Source: Fratercula arctica (taxonomy: Eukaryota; Chordata; Aves; Charadriiformes; Alcidae). From it: a stretch of 64,000 bases of DNA. The DNA is taken from positions 12,514,927-12,578,926 of the forward strand of contig CANTUZ010000004.1 in NCBI GenBank assembly GCA_947846985.1. The letters are read 5' to 3'. A program made the translations under genes and the position numbers. The notes beneath the pieces are model-generated. The model worked only from the letters and a program-made list of their open reading frames with translations. It had not been told where the DNA came from and did no database searches. Of this stretch, positions 13,273-26,028 are shown in pieces (within the stretch, counting starts at the first letter, position 1; each line of letters begins with the position of its first letter).

Positions 13273-16200
13273 GGAAAATGAGCTCTTCTCTTAAGTCTGG
13301 GTGGCGGTTTCGTATTTATAGCTTAGCATAGCGAAGGCTGCATAGTCACCGCCACGACTCTTGAGGGGACACTACACAGTCTCCACAGAGCCGTCTTGCT
13401 AACCTTCAGGAAGATGTTATTTAAACACTGAAGAGCAAATCTGTTAGATTGCCTGCTGATTTTACAGCAGAGAAACATCTAGATACTCTCTAAAGGGTGA
13501 GTTTAGACTCTTCTTTAATAAAAATTTTTTTTTTTGCATGGAAATGCATTAAAAAAAAAATCATCTTCAAATGGATCTGACAGATATCCTTTTCAAATAT
13601 CCGTGTGAGGAAAAAAGCAGCAGAGACATAATATGGAAAGCTGATCGAGGAAAAAATTATCACAACCTAGCAGCGTCCTGTAAAATTGAATAAGTAAAAC
13701 TTCGCCAAATTTTTATTTTTGACACAAGAGTAAAAAAAACCCACCACTGTTATAGTAATGTTATAAAATTCTGTACTAACGTTTCCAGAACTAGTGTCTC
13801 AACATTTTCCCCAAAGTATTTTTGTAAATTATCTATTACTGTAGAAATAAGTCAACACTAAAATGAAATAATTCCTAGTCCAAAGTTGCTTTTCCACTGG
13901 AACCGATTTGAAGGAGAACTTGGAACTCTGCAAGTTTATTTTAAAAGAAAAGCAAGCGCTCCACCTTTTGCAATGCATTCTAATCATACAGTTAAATGTA
14001 GATAATACAACTTAGTAACAACCAAAAAGCAAACTGGAAGAAAAAAAAAAAATCGTCCCATTAAATTGCTCAGGACAGTTGCTCTGGTACAGATCCCTGC
14101 CTGACCCAGGACACCGACTGGAAGTCCCAGTCTCAGGACTTTGCTGACCAAAGACTGACGGGGATTCACCACCTTTGCCAAGCGCAGGAGACGCCCTCCC
14201 AGCAGATCTGCAAAGTTCGGTTACCTATTTGCTCTCCACATATACTCTAACACTTGCACTCTGTGTCCTTAATCGGACCTTTCCCAATCTTCTGACTGTC
14301 ATGGACTTCTCAAAAGAGTGCCAATCGCTGCACGCCAGCCTACAGGGCCAGGCAGGAGAGGGAGCTCGGTGCTCTGCTGGTCCATCAGAGAAGGAGCTCA
14401 TGGCATTGAGCTCCTTGCCTCAACCAGCAAGCGGCATTAGAAAAAGTGACATTAGATGTAGGAGGGCATGTGAAGGGGGAAAAACCCTGACACGCTAAGG
14501 CTGTGGGAGAGCAAGTGCTATAAAGCTGCTTTTCTTACCCCGTGGAAAAGGATGAAGTTCACCCTTGCCATTGCTATTTCTCCAAAGGCAAAGCTCCGCA
14601 GAACAGAGGCTGACTAAACCTCCCAAGCTCACTCCGTGGCTGTGGGCAAGCTTTTTGGACTGGATTAAGAGTCTGAACACACGGCTGTGATCGGAGGCCG
14701 CGCAGAGGGAGCATCTGTGCCTCGGGCAGCCCAGCGTACCCCGGGTGAGCAAAGAGCAGAGCAGCTTCTGTCTCCACACTTCAAACGGTGCAGAGTATGT
14801 CCCCACTGATGCTACTCGTTCTGGTCCTGGGGCTAATGGCAGAGACGGCTGTTCCTGCTTTTTCTGATCTTTGGAGAAGCTTGGGCCACTGAGGGCTTTA
14901 AGCCTCATGCTTAAGTTATGCAGAGACTGAGGTTGTATTTAAATACTGCAGCAATAGGTGCAGGTGTTAAGTAGCAGTGATTGGTCTGCTGTGACCAGAA
15001 ACCAGTACTTAATCTGAGTGCAAACATTCCATTTTATCAGTATTTAAGCTTAGTTACTCACTTCCCTTCCCACTTTGAGCTAACTCTTTTTTAAAAGAAT
15101 AATTATTACAGCTCATAACAGAAGTGTTGTTCTTTCATCCAGCTTTGAACCAAGGTGCCCATCTACCAGGATAAATCAGGAGTTAACCGGCTCCACTGAA
15201 AAGATCGAGTCAAAAGCAAATCTCTGCCTGCTTGCATTACTGCTATGTAAAAATGCACTAGAATTAGGTTTCTGGATACACAGCTACCAAAAAGGGGGTC
15301 ATTACACCTGCTCCTCCCAAGAAGCCTTGGTTCTATTCACTAGTTGTCCATTTCTGCTTTCCCAAAAATAAAGTGGTGGTTATAACAAGTATTTATCTTC
15401 AGTCTTTGGCTGCTTGACACGGATTATTCAGTGCTTAAAAATGCAAGTTGAAGCGAATCAGCAGTTGAACACCTTTTTTTAATTACTATTTTTAGTGTTG
15501 AGATGTCTGTCTTCAGAGTCCCAGGCTTTTCCGGAATAGCCAGGTGAATTTTCTTTACCCTGCTTTGGACTTGCAGTGAACAACCTAAGGGGGCAAGAGT
15601 GAAGGAATAAGAACTGCCCACACAGCAGGGGGAGGGGAATGAGCAATTTAATTTCTACTTGCAGACACAAGCTTCTATCTCCTCTGCTAAATACCATCTT
15701 TTGCTGTAGAGAGGCAGTGAGCCACATCTATTCTTAAAGGACTTGTTTTGTGGTGGGCAGATGCAGGCTTTAGCTTTAAAGAGGGAGAAAGTAATAAATA
15801 TTTAAAAACGCCCCACAGGTAGACTGTGAATAGTAGTTAACGTCTGTTCAAGCTACAGAGGATGCTTCAGAGAGAGAAGGCCACAGGCAGTTTGCCCTTC
15901 ACCGCTTGCACAACTTACACTTCAAACACAAGATGCTTCACTTTTCTTCCTGCAGTTACATCTGCCAATATAATTTGTCTGTTTGGAATAGAGAAATAGC
16001 CCATCATCAATGCCTCATTAGGTATTAAGAGCTGAAACTTCTGTCGTGAGCCATTTGAAATGCGATTTCTCCTGCTCCGGCAATAAGATTTAGATATGCA
16101 AATTTGGTGTCTTAAGATGTTAAAGATTCCCCTACTAATAATATACAGGAACACAGGCGAACTGAGCCAAGGCAAAGCCTTTGACATGTTCCAAGTGGCA

Positions 16201-17021
16201 TGCCCTTTCAAGTTTGCCTTATATCCCATCTCTATTCCATGTGACTGAAATAAAGCGAGTTAAACCTGGGTGCAAATGAGTGCGGGAGCATCAAGTGCTC
16301 TACAGAATCAGTTTATTTCACTTATACTTTTTTTTTTTTTAGCAGCAAGAGAAAGAGTTTATGTTTATAAGGCCTAGAAACTTGAGTGAAATGGTTGGGA
16401 TTTGGATCTCATCTTGTGACTCTGGGAATTGATGCCTGAAGACTGACAGTTTGCCAAGCACAGGTAAGCACCTAATACAACTTATTTCAGTTGGATTTGG
16501 TCACTTAAATGTTTCGGGAATCTGAGTTAGAGACGGGGCTTTAACCTGCCCTTGCTCAAGGGAGCAAGTAAGGCCAGAAATACTCCAAACCTTCCCTAAA
16601 ACGTCACCGGGTTCTCGGAGCTAAATGAATCTCTGAAACGGAAGGGAAGGGGCGCGCAGACAAGTTGCACCGAGGGAAGCTGTAACGCTTTCAGCAGCTG
16701 CTACAGCACGGTTGCGAGCGGCAGCTCACGGTCCTGCCACACAGTCCACAGGCCTCTTGGCCTGATGCTCCGGACTCAAACTCGAGGCAACAGAAGCTAC
16801 TGGGAAGGCTGAAACTTGTCAGTGGACTTAACACTTCTGTGACTTCTGCAAACTTGCCTCTAAGGCCACAATTTTAGTTTGGTACAGCCTTTAAACCGTT
16901 GCTGATGAGTTTTATGTACACAGTGGACCTCCTCGGGGCTATTTTAGAGAGCAGAGGAATTTATACATGTGATTTGACCCCAGTAACCTCCACGGAATAG
17001 AAATATTTCCTTCTAGAGAGA
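13273..17021. other. Unique non-coding DNA, no supported gene
   Basis: AT-rich with A/T homopolymers (13528-13560, 14040-14052, 16328-16340). A GC-richer part near 14.2-14.9 kb holds frames on both strands (14175-14498 plus, 14495-14908 minus, 137 codons). Neither looks like a known family and they have no splice context. No interspersed repeat recognised. Confidence 0.5.
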
Positions 17022-17765
17022 GTGAAGTGTGTATATATCCTGATACAAAGCTTGGTGAAAAGGAGCCATCTGACTAAGTTGGCTACCTATGACCTTGCTT
17101 CTAGATTTTGCAAAGCACAAGGAACAATGTGGAAATCAGAGTCCGCGATGCCAGGCGTTCACATGAAACAGACAATTCTGGTAAAAGAAGCTTGGATGTG
17201 GCACATGCGTGAAAGACCAGCTGATATGGTACATGCACTTCCTCCTCAGGAGAGGTCACCAGCAGGCTGCAGGTTCCCCATCTCCTCTGTCAGGATGGAT
17301 CTCCACCTGCTCCCACAGCTATGCTTTCTCCTTTGTAAGATCCCAACACGCACTCAAACACCCCCAGGTCCTCTTCTACCCTCTTGGCATGAAATTCCAA
17401 ACCAAATAAGCGAAATGCTTTACAGGAGAACAAGCAGAGGACCCTCTCTCCTCCTGAAGACACCCCCAGGTCCTCTTCCACCCTCTTGGCATGAAGTTCC
17501 AAACCAAGTAAGCGAAATGCTTTACAGGAGGACAAGCAGAGGACACTCTCTCCTCCTGAAAAGCAACCTGGCCTCAGCCTACAGAACAAGATCATTGAAA
17601 CAAGAAAGCCCAAAGCCTCCAACCTGGAGCCCCCCAGCCCTAATCAACAGGGCCATTGCACAGAGCCCACCCAACGCATCTTTGGGCAGAGCTCTGTGGA
17701 AGGAATTGATGCAAGCTGTTATCATGAAGGAGACAAAAAAAAAATCCTACCTGTTCCTCCACTAG
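17022..17765 (+). other. Unrecognised 247-codon frame with internal duplication
   Basis: The longest non-repetitive open frame in the window runs from ATG 17022 to a stop ending at 17765. No domain, signal peptide or membrane segment is recognisable. Its middle contains two tandem 34-residue units that differ at four residues (L/P, I/V, I/V, P/H). The nucleotide unit is 102 bp, a multiple of three, so duplication kept the frame open. Only two of the six differences between copies are silent, which gives no sign of selection on protein. The minus strand is also open here (17290-17622). I lean towards chance, but a lineage-specific or long non-coding transcript is possible. Confidence 0.2.
17358..17561. 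repeat. Tandem duplication, 102 bp x 2
   Basis: Copy 1 is 17358-17459 and copy 2 is 17460-17561, directly adjacent, with six differences (five transitions and one transversion). The high identity implies a fairly recent local duplication. Confidence 0.95.
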
Positions 17766-18323
17766 GAGCGTCTGGCTATACCCCAAAAGTTTTTCCTGTG
17801 TTTGCAAGGCACTAGACATTTCATAGTTAAACACAAGCAATCTAAGAGACTTTGCTGTTTAGGTGACACAAAATATGGCACAGATTATGAGCCAGTGAAA
17901 AGCATGCCTTGCCTCTCAGTTTTATTAAATCGTAGATCAATCTGTTTGGCAGCCTAATAATAAAACATTCACAAAGTCCTTACAAGGTATAACATGAAAC
18001 TACCATTATTCTGGTTGTGATTCATACATATTGAAAACCTCTTTCAAAACATTGCCATTTTGCCTGTGGACTGCAAGAATCTGTTTTTCCAGTGAAGCAT
18101 ATTAAGATGAGACTGAGGGCTACTCTGGAACCAGATTTTCCCCAAAATGTGCCAGTGCACATACCTAGCAGGTGTATACTCCTTTCCTTGGAATAAAATA
18201 ATTGCTGAATTACAGCATATATATTAGTAAAATGTAGAAAGATGAAAATTCAGTGACTGACCAACTACTTTATTCTTCTAAGTCATCACAAGACTAAAGG
18301 AAACTATTCAGGGGGTAAGTTCA
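17766..18323. other. Unique non-coding DNA
   Basis: AT-rich sequence. I see no gene, repeat or regulatory site that I can support. Confidence 0.5.
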
Positions 18324-18383
18324 TCAGTGTATGTCTAAGCTTATTATATCATCTCAGTGTACGTCTAAGCTTATTATATCATC
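18324..18383. repeat. Tandem duplication, 30 bp x 2
   Basis: A 30-base unit beginning TCAGTGTATGTCTAAGC occurs at 18324-18353 and 18354-18383 with a single T/C difference. Each copy contains an AAGCTT hexamer. Confidence 0.95.
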
Positions 18384-19481
18384 TAGCTTCGGTTAAAATC
18401 TCATACCTAAACCATCCTGTCATTGCAATGAACGTGTCCCATAGCACAGAAAGATGACTATGGATGTCAGAAGACAGTGTGCTATGAACACATAAGCATC
18501 AGATGGATAATGTAGATCTGAGCGTCATAGAACAGAAGCGAACACAATATTTTCCAAAACTTCTTTTCCTCCTAATGCGTTCAAGGTTATAGGAGAGAAA
18601 TAAGACAACAGTGAAAATGTTTGTCACCTGCATTTTAACATTTTGCTGTGAAATGATAATGTGACATTTTTCTGAAGTTTCAAGCTGCGTGCAACAGCTT
18701 GCTAGAATTATGTGGGGAAAATACCTCTAAGGCTTTTTTCCCAGATAAACATATTTGTTGTAATAAAGGAAATATAATAATCTTAATTTTCAGGACACTG
18801 ATTGTGAGAAAAGGGGGTGGGAGGCAGGAGAAAAGAAAAAAGCAACTTTGAGTTTACTGCCCTCAGCAAATGCACAAAACTTCACATGTTTTTAATCTAA
18901 TGACAGTGTAATTGTTGCTTCCACACTGAGTACTCACCAGACTGACAGTAAGCGATGCTGACACAAGATAACAAGCCATGGCACAAAGCACCTAACAAAC
19001 ACAGAAAGAAAACCCCCGAAAGGTTGTAATAATGGTAGTTCATCATCTTAATTCTGAGACACCAGCGTTGTTTGTGGGTGGATTTCCCTCCTTTCACCAG
19101 CCACTCTGACTTTTCTGCTTCATTTTTGCTCCCTTCCCTTTGCTCTTTCGCTTGCTCTGAACAAAATGAAATGCAGACCAGAAGGGCTCCAACAGGAGCT
19201 GAATATATTGTAAACTTTAGAGCTGCCAATTTAGTTCAGGTGACGGCTGTAAGTCGGGGGCTGCACAGCACCAGAGCTCTGCCAGGGATCCCACACGTGG
19301 TGGGACCTGGGGTCAGGACACCCACCTCCCCACAGGGGCCACCAGCACCCACCCCACGCAGCTCTACCTCAGTTCGACAAGAGCAAGGACAAGGACCCCT
19401 TTGCTGAACCCAAGCACTTGCAGGGGCTGTGGGCATTTATTTGTTGTTATTCTACTATTTATACTAGTGACAACAGCATAA
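18384..19481. other. Unique DNA; GC-rich segment before a CR1
   Basis: Mostly AT-rich. The part at 19230-19440, just upstream of the CR1 end, is GC-rich and has open frames on both strands (19072-19407 plus, 19236-19436 minus). It may be an older diverged repeat, but I cannot assign it. Confidence 0.4.
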
Positions 19482-19686
19482 TTCTTTACGGTAAGGGTGG
19501 TGAAGCACTGGAACAGGTTGCCCAGGGAAGCTGTGGCTGCCCCATCCCTGGAGGTGTTCAAGGCCAGGCTGGATGGGGCTTTGAGCAGCCTGGTCTAGTG
19601 GGAGGTGTCCCTGCCCATGGCAGGGGAGTTGGAACTAGATGATCTTTAAGGTCCCTTCCAACCCAAACCATTTGTGATTCTGTGAT
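19482..19686 (+). mobile_element. CR1 LINE 3' end, plus strand
   Basis: A severely 5'-truncated CR1 in forward orientation. It starts inside the polymerase tail: 19494-19595 encodes 34 residues including VVKHWNRLPRE, with a TAG stop at 19596-19598. It continues through the 3' UTR (GGTCCCTTCCAACCC) and ends in ATTTGTGATTCTGTGAT, the 8-bp terminal repeat. This is one of only two plus-strand CR1 copies in the window. Confidence 0.95.
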
Positions 19687-22600
19687 AATGTTTGTTCTTT
19701 AAAATATAAAGGTGGAAATGAGACACAAGAGCCCAAGTTCAGGTTTTCAAAGGCATCTAACCATATAACTCCTCACAAAGCCTCTGTGAGGTAGGACAAC
19801 TAATTTTGAGGACCTGGACCAATAAGTTTCATTTGAAGTCAGAGGCAAAGTCTGTGAGTTTTCAGCTATGCTATCACCTTAAGACTTTTACCAAAAAGAG
19901 GTGCTATTTACAAAATCCCAAACACACAACAAAATAAATTTCAAAATTTCACAACTAGGGTATTTTCTTAATCTATTTTTCTCCTGATACCAAAGGAGAA
20001 AAAAACTCACACTAAAATTCTGAAATACTGCACTTCTAATAGCATCTGCTATCCCGAAGTACTTGAAAAACTGGTATATGCTTCTTCATGAAGATCACAG
20101 CTGGTTTTGCACAACACAGCAATACAAAATTAAGAGGAGAATTTCAGATGTAGAACGTCTTCCCCCAAGCATAAGCAGTCCAGTCTTCAGGGTCTAGTGC
20201 TACATAATCCTCTAAAGCTGAAAGACAGTCAGTAATGACTTCATCCAACAGCATTTACTTTGTTTTTTGCCTCAAATTGCAAAAAAAAATTGAGCAAGAA
20301 GTTCCCTATGGCTGAAGGAGACTTGTTCAGTACTGTAAATCAAGGACTTCCAAACAACCTAGTCTGTTCCTCTACCCTCTGCACTGCCTTTGAAGTCTCC
20401 CACCCAAGCACAGATCTAGGCAAGCCATGATTACAATAGCTTGTGAAATCTGTCAGATCACAGAACAAGGTGGGAAGGAAGGCTGCAGATTTTCCTGACA
20501 TGAAGCAACTGAGGGCATTAAAGGACGTTTCTGGGGTTCCCGAGAACTCCCACAAGGACAAAGAGAACCCGCATGGGGACTATGGCTCCCTATCTCCCAA
20601 CAGTTAGGTAAATCTAATAGGAAATACAAACCCGATGAAAAAAAAAGGACCACCCCACACCCCAGGAGCAAACCCAGCTCTAACTCCATGCTTGCAGTAA
20701 AAGTTATCTGCACTCAGATGCCAGCCAAAGACCTGAAAAATCAGGTTGAAACAAAGACGCGAGGTTTCCTCACCGCTACGCTGAGAGTTAGTATACCAAA
20801 ATATAATTAAATGATTTAGACAAACACCAAGTCCAATTTGTACTTCTTCAGCAGATTGGAGAAATCGCACTCAAAGCAGCTTGTTAAGCTGTAAGTAACA
20901 TTTTAAGAAAGGCATTTAACAATCTGTTCCTTATACAAATCCTTCCCAGCCAAATTGCACCTATAAAGTTATAACAGAACCTCTTTGGAATCAAACACGA
21001 GTTGCATATTTTTATTACAGGCGAGGTGGTTAGTGTGTTATAATTCAATTAGCACATATACACATAGATTTCTTTTACTGTACTTTATAGGCACTCCAGC
21101 AAAACCTTTTTATACATTTACAGCGTGAAATTACATTTAAGTCCGGTATGTCCAACGTCAGGGAGTTGACGCGCACAGAATAATGAGTTTTGCTTATCTT
21201 CTTTGCATTTTCCTGTCCTCCTAACCTTCCTACGGGTTTCCGAATGCCCTTTTTTTTTTTTTTAAAACATTTGCTTTAAGTTTCAAGAGCTTTTTCTTTT
21301 TTTTTACCATAACAAGTTGGTGATTTCCAAAGTACTGTTACTGACCCAATTCCATAAACCATGGGCAGGCTGGGCTTTACATGAGGTCCCAGTGACCGAA
21401 CCCAGAGAGGCAGAAGGTACCACCGTGAACGTCACAGTTGGCCTGGAAAGGGCAGCGATGACCAGGGGGGCAGGGTTCAGAGCAGCTCTGCTGTTCAGTC
21501 CCACGGTCGAGCGTTTTCCTCTGGGCTCCTGTGAAATTTCTACCTCCAGACCAAAACCTCACTCAAAGTAGCTTGCTCTCTTTTAAAGTGGTATCTACTC
21601 CCCCAGAGAGAAAAGATCCCAATGCTTCCCACAACAAACCGTTCTTACAATCGATCCCACGTCAATGCATAAAACGCCGAAACAACCTGTCCCCGGGATT
21701 TTTGTTTACCCGGAAGCAGCACTGAGGTGCACATTTGCATCACTTTGTGCTCAGTTATTAACACTAAATATTGCTGGCTTTTTTCCTTTCATAAAGGGTC
21801 ACCGGTACCAGTGTAGCGTAGAGACTGTTTTTGTCTCATGAATAATCAATCAAAAAAATCTGTTCTACACATTAAGGATAAAAAAAAAAATCCTTGTCCC
21901 ATGTGTATTTTCAAAAAGAGTTTTGGCAAGCCTCCCATGGGATCCTGCATTCCAGTGGGAAGCAAGTTTTATTTGTGTTTATGTGGACATCTATTTGCGG
22001 TTACCCGTGTCAGGTGGGCGGGTGGAGAAGAACCGTGGAATAGACCAGACTACCAAAAGCAAAGTGATCTCTGCGTTACTGAAGCTTGTCGTCATGTACG
22101 TATTATCCAGCATAAATGACAAACTGCCGTTTCTGAAGCACCAGGTCACTGTTCTCACGTGCTCCCACATTAACTTGCAAGATAACCCTGGATGATCTGA
22201 AGACATCGGACGCGCTATTCCCCATGACCTTGTCCTTCCCTATTACTCTGCATGCAACAGCACAGCTCTTTTTCAAAAGTTAGGTAGAAAGAACTCATGG
22301 ATGTGTGGGCAGAAGGGCAGGCACCGTCTTCCTGGACAAGTATAATATATGCTGAATTTCTTTGCTTTTCTACCAGAAATGGCCTTTCAAAGCAGGCACC
22401 AGCAACATTTTTTTTCCCCAAAAAATCAAAAGGCTCGAAGTATTATAAAAATATGAGTAAGAATGAAACACCAGCCCCTTTTCCCTGAAACTTAAGATAT
22501 ACTCTAAAGCAGAGAAAGCTTTTCTACTCTTTGGCTGCATTTGTAAAAGGCTTAGGGAGTAGAGAGTATTCAGGCTCAGGAAACAGCTGCATTAGTTCCC

Positions 22601-25600
22601 TTCATCCAGTTGAGTCATTACTCAGGGCCCCTCAGCACAGCAATACCCAGCCTGACAGGTGCTCCAGGCAGGGAGGTATCTGACTGCTGAACACAGAAAC
22701 CTACGTCCAACTTGGTAAGTGAATTCAGTCTAGCTCAAGTTTCTTTTCCTGGGGTTGTTGCAGCCAAAAGGAACTTAATAAACCTACCTGAGAAAATGAA
22801 TGGAATATGAGGAAGAGTCTGGGCTTTTTACTCTTGCTAAATTGCCTTTTTTTTTTCCTCTATTTGAAAGACAGTTTGTACTTTTTCAGTCTTTTGACTT
22901 GCCAGTTTGGACACCATTGGTCCAATATTAATCCATCATAATTAGCAACACTCGTCCTATTGGAGCATCTCTTGAATTAGGAGTAACAGGAGGAGTCAGT
23001 GTATTATTCATCTTGCTATTAACAGGAAAGATTAAAATGGTTACATAGCAGAAGTCCGAGAGCCAGAATGTCACTGTTCCACCCCCAGGTCTGTGACAAC
23101 TCCTTACAAAAAACTCACATGGCTCAATTATTTCCCCCCTCACGCCCTTTTTTAAACTGTTCAGAGGAAGAGGATGCAACACTAAGCTCAGCTATTCCTG
23201 CATAATTTTGAGCCATTCTGCTCGAGTTTCATAACTATAAAATGGTAAATATAGTAAATGCCATTAAATATCATTAGACATCTGGTAAGGGCAGTAACCA
23301 GTGATGTGCATACAACAAGTGCATTTCTAAGCAGGCAGTGTCATGAGATTGCAATTCATACATTTTAGAATAATAAAATTACTCATCTAGCTTTTTGTAG
23401 TTTAGGATAGGCAATGTCTTCTGAGCTAGCCTACTGTGCACGGGAGAAAGTTAAAATTTGGAGAGAGCTCCCTAGGAGCAATACTTTACATTTTTATCTG
23501 GGCTGACACTTACTGACACGGGTGAAATCCGGAGAAATAGCAGCAAAAGGGAAGATGCAATGAGCTTTTAAAAATCTAGCTGGACATTGGAAAGAGAGAC
23601 AGACAGAAAACCTATCGGTCTGTTTGATATTTACAAACACCACTAGGCAATATTTTTCTGAAGTTATTATTTTACCTCAGAAGCAGTTTTTAATAATCAC
23701 GTGTCTACTATAATTAATGTTAATTAGTTAATGTTTGTCATCAGTATTTTAAGGTTCATGACTGGAACTGCATATTCGATTTTTCAGCTGAAAGTAGAAG
23801 GTAAGCCGTACGCGATAAGGGTGTGCAAAGACGATTTGACAAAAGCCAGTGAAAAAAAATAAAGGAGACAAACCCCTCACATGAAAAAGGGGGCGGAGAA
23901 AAAGAACCAGTTCCTTCTCTCCCTGGGGAAAAAAAAAAAAGGAGGAGGAGCTTGTAAGGAAAGCAGTCTTTCTGCCCAAGAAGCAAAGAGAAGTCCTTCA
24001 TTCTCAGGAAGATGCTTCCCTAGGACTAGATATATGGGATACACCTCCAACAGAACTTCTCTGCTGAGACTCCCATTTCAGGTTCCCTTCCCCTTACACC
24101 TCAGCATCTGAGGCAGGGGAGGGGAAAAAAAAAAAAAAAATCAAAGTCTGGTAAGAGATAAGAAAATAGAACACGCTGTTTCCCTGATCTAGCAGCGTGT
24201 GTGTCCCTGCTGATCACATCAGGATGATTCATTTCTTGCTCATTGAATAGCAAGGGTGGAGCTTTCAGTACTCCATTATTTGGCAGCACTGCTTTAAACT
24301 CTCCCACCTGTACAGAGCTTCCCTGGTTTCACCACCTGGAGGTCTGAGAATAGGTATTACGCACAAAAATAGTCAGAGATAATCCCACATCTCTCGATTC
24401 AGAAAACAAGGATGTTGCTATGGAATATGTCAGTCACCTCCCGTCCTGCTGTTTGCCCTACAATAGTGGCCATCACATGCATATGAAAAAGCCCTCAACC
24501 AAGAGCTGAGAGAAACAGAACTCGAAGAAAGCAACCACTCTCAGTAATGTCATCGCTCCTTGTTCCTAGGCAATGTCCTAAATCATCTGGACGCTGAGCA
24601 CATACTCAAGAACATCTCTACGCATCTTAACATTTAAATACATACCACAAAGGACCTTCAACTGAAGTTGGAAGGTAATACAGATGCCAGTTTAGTGCTT
24701 TTAAGATGAAACAACATTATCACTATGTCATTAATCAGAATTATAATCATTCACACCTATAACCTTATACTAGCATCTTCCAAACACTGCCAGTTTTGAT
24801 CCTCCAAAAGATCCCTATCTTGATCCTCCAAGAGGTTAAAAAAAAAAGGCAAAGGTCTTACACAGATGAATTAACACTGTTGCCTGAAAGTCTACATTAA
24901 GTCCAAGACAAGGGCAGTTCAACAGAACGCAACTACTTAAGTGAGCACCAATTTTGCTTTAAATCAATACTCAATTAAATATTTCCTGCAGTCTCAGCCA
25001 TTAATTGCTTCACAGTAGAACAAAGAACACTTTAGCTGCCTGTAGGCTGGTAACAAACCAGTTTCCTTATTTTTGTAATTGTTTCTCTTCCTGGTACCCT
25101 CACACTTCTTCCTTACTCCTGTCCAAACACATTCAAAGAATGAGGGGAGGATACCATAATGTACTTATAGAGGTAGAAAACGCATCTTTTGAGCACAAAA
25201 AATGTATTGGGATAAATAATAGCCAATAGGAAAAGCGTATCTGAAAGGGGATAATTTTGATCAAAAACATGTCTTTAATGTTGTGGGGTTTTTTGCTTTA
25301 TCTATGAAAGTATCTCAATCTCTTATTTTTTTTCCAAAATTAGGAAGAAAGAAGGAAGTTATCCAGTTTTCGTAACCAGATTTTTTTTTCTTTACTATTT
25401 AATCTTTATATATGTAGTTTGTAATTAAACCAGGATATCAGTATTATTAACCTCAAAATATTATAAAGAGGGAGTAACAAACATCTATCATCAGCCATAA
25501 AGTCAACTTTTTGTATCCAAAGTTTCCAACGCCCAAATCAGGAGAGAAACTGCTTGTCGGCACGTTATTCCTGCAATTCACAGAACGGCAGAAGCCAACA

Positions 25601-26003
25601 GGCGATGCTGCACTTTATTCGCATCATGCCAGCAGCATTAAAACATCTGCTCTGCCTCCAGTGAAAAGGACTCGTTTTTCATGTTGAAGCTCCATGCGCT
25701 CCCCGTGCCGGAACATCACCTGCACAAACCTCCGCCATCACTTCACCGCTGCAGAAAGCTCGCGTGGATGCTTTTCATCTCCTCTTTCCCGGCGTGCTGG
25801 AACACCCTTCTCTGGTGCTTTCCCTATCCCAGCTGCTCAGGCTTCGGGAACACGTGGGCTAGAGGAACACATCAGCCCCCACTTCCACGCAGCTCCAGTG
25901 CTCCCCCCGCCCCAGTTTGTTGGGACTGGTTTGCTCGCGGGTTGTAAAGCCTGAATAGACTCCTTTGCAAGGACAACTTCTGTGCTTAATTCCCTTACCT
26001 ACA
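19687..26003. other. Unique non-coding DNA, no supported gene
   Basis: No interspersed repeat recognised. It contains A/T runs (21250-21263, 21297-21305, 24125-24140), an AP-1 consensus TGAGTCA at 22611-22617 and a TAAT cluster at 23711-23733. The segment at about 25.67-25.96 kb is more GC- and CpG-rich and has two overlapping plus-strand frames without resemblance to known proteins. Frames elsewhere are short and unrecognised. Confidence 0.5.
23698..23733. promoter_or_regulatory. E-box next to a TAAT cluster (candidate)
   Basis: CACGTG at 23698-23703 is followed within 8 bases by TAATTAATGTTAATTAGTTA and a further ATG, with several overlapping TAAT/ATTA homeodomain cores at 23711-23733. The motifs are exact. 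Regulatory function is inference, because AT-rich DNA produces TAAT cores by chance. Confidence 0.25.
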
Positions 26004-26028
26004 CCCCCCCCCCCCCCCCCCCCCCCCC
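26004..26028. repeat. Poly-C homopolymer, 25 bases
   Basis: An uninterrupted run of 25 cytosines. Such runs can form i-motifs on this strand and G-quadruplexes on the other, and they are unstable in replication and sequencing. The true length may differ from that given. Confidence 0.9.

Noticed and set aside
14495..14908. 137-codon minus-strand frame
   Set aside because: Lies in a locally GC-rich patch with several overlapping frames and no recognised domain.
19418..19642. 74-codon plus-strand frame across the CR1 end
   Set aside because: It reads the CR1 3' end in a non-polymerase frame, so it is a shadow of the retrotransposon.
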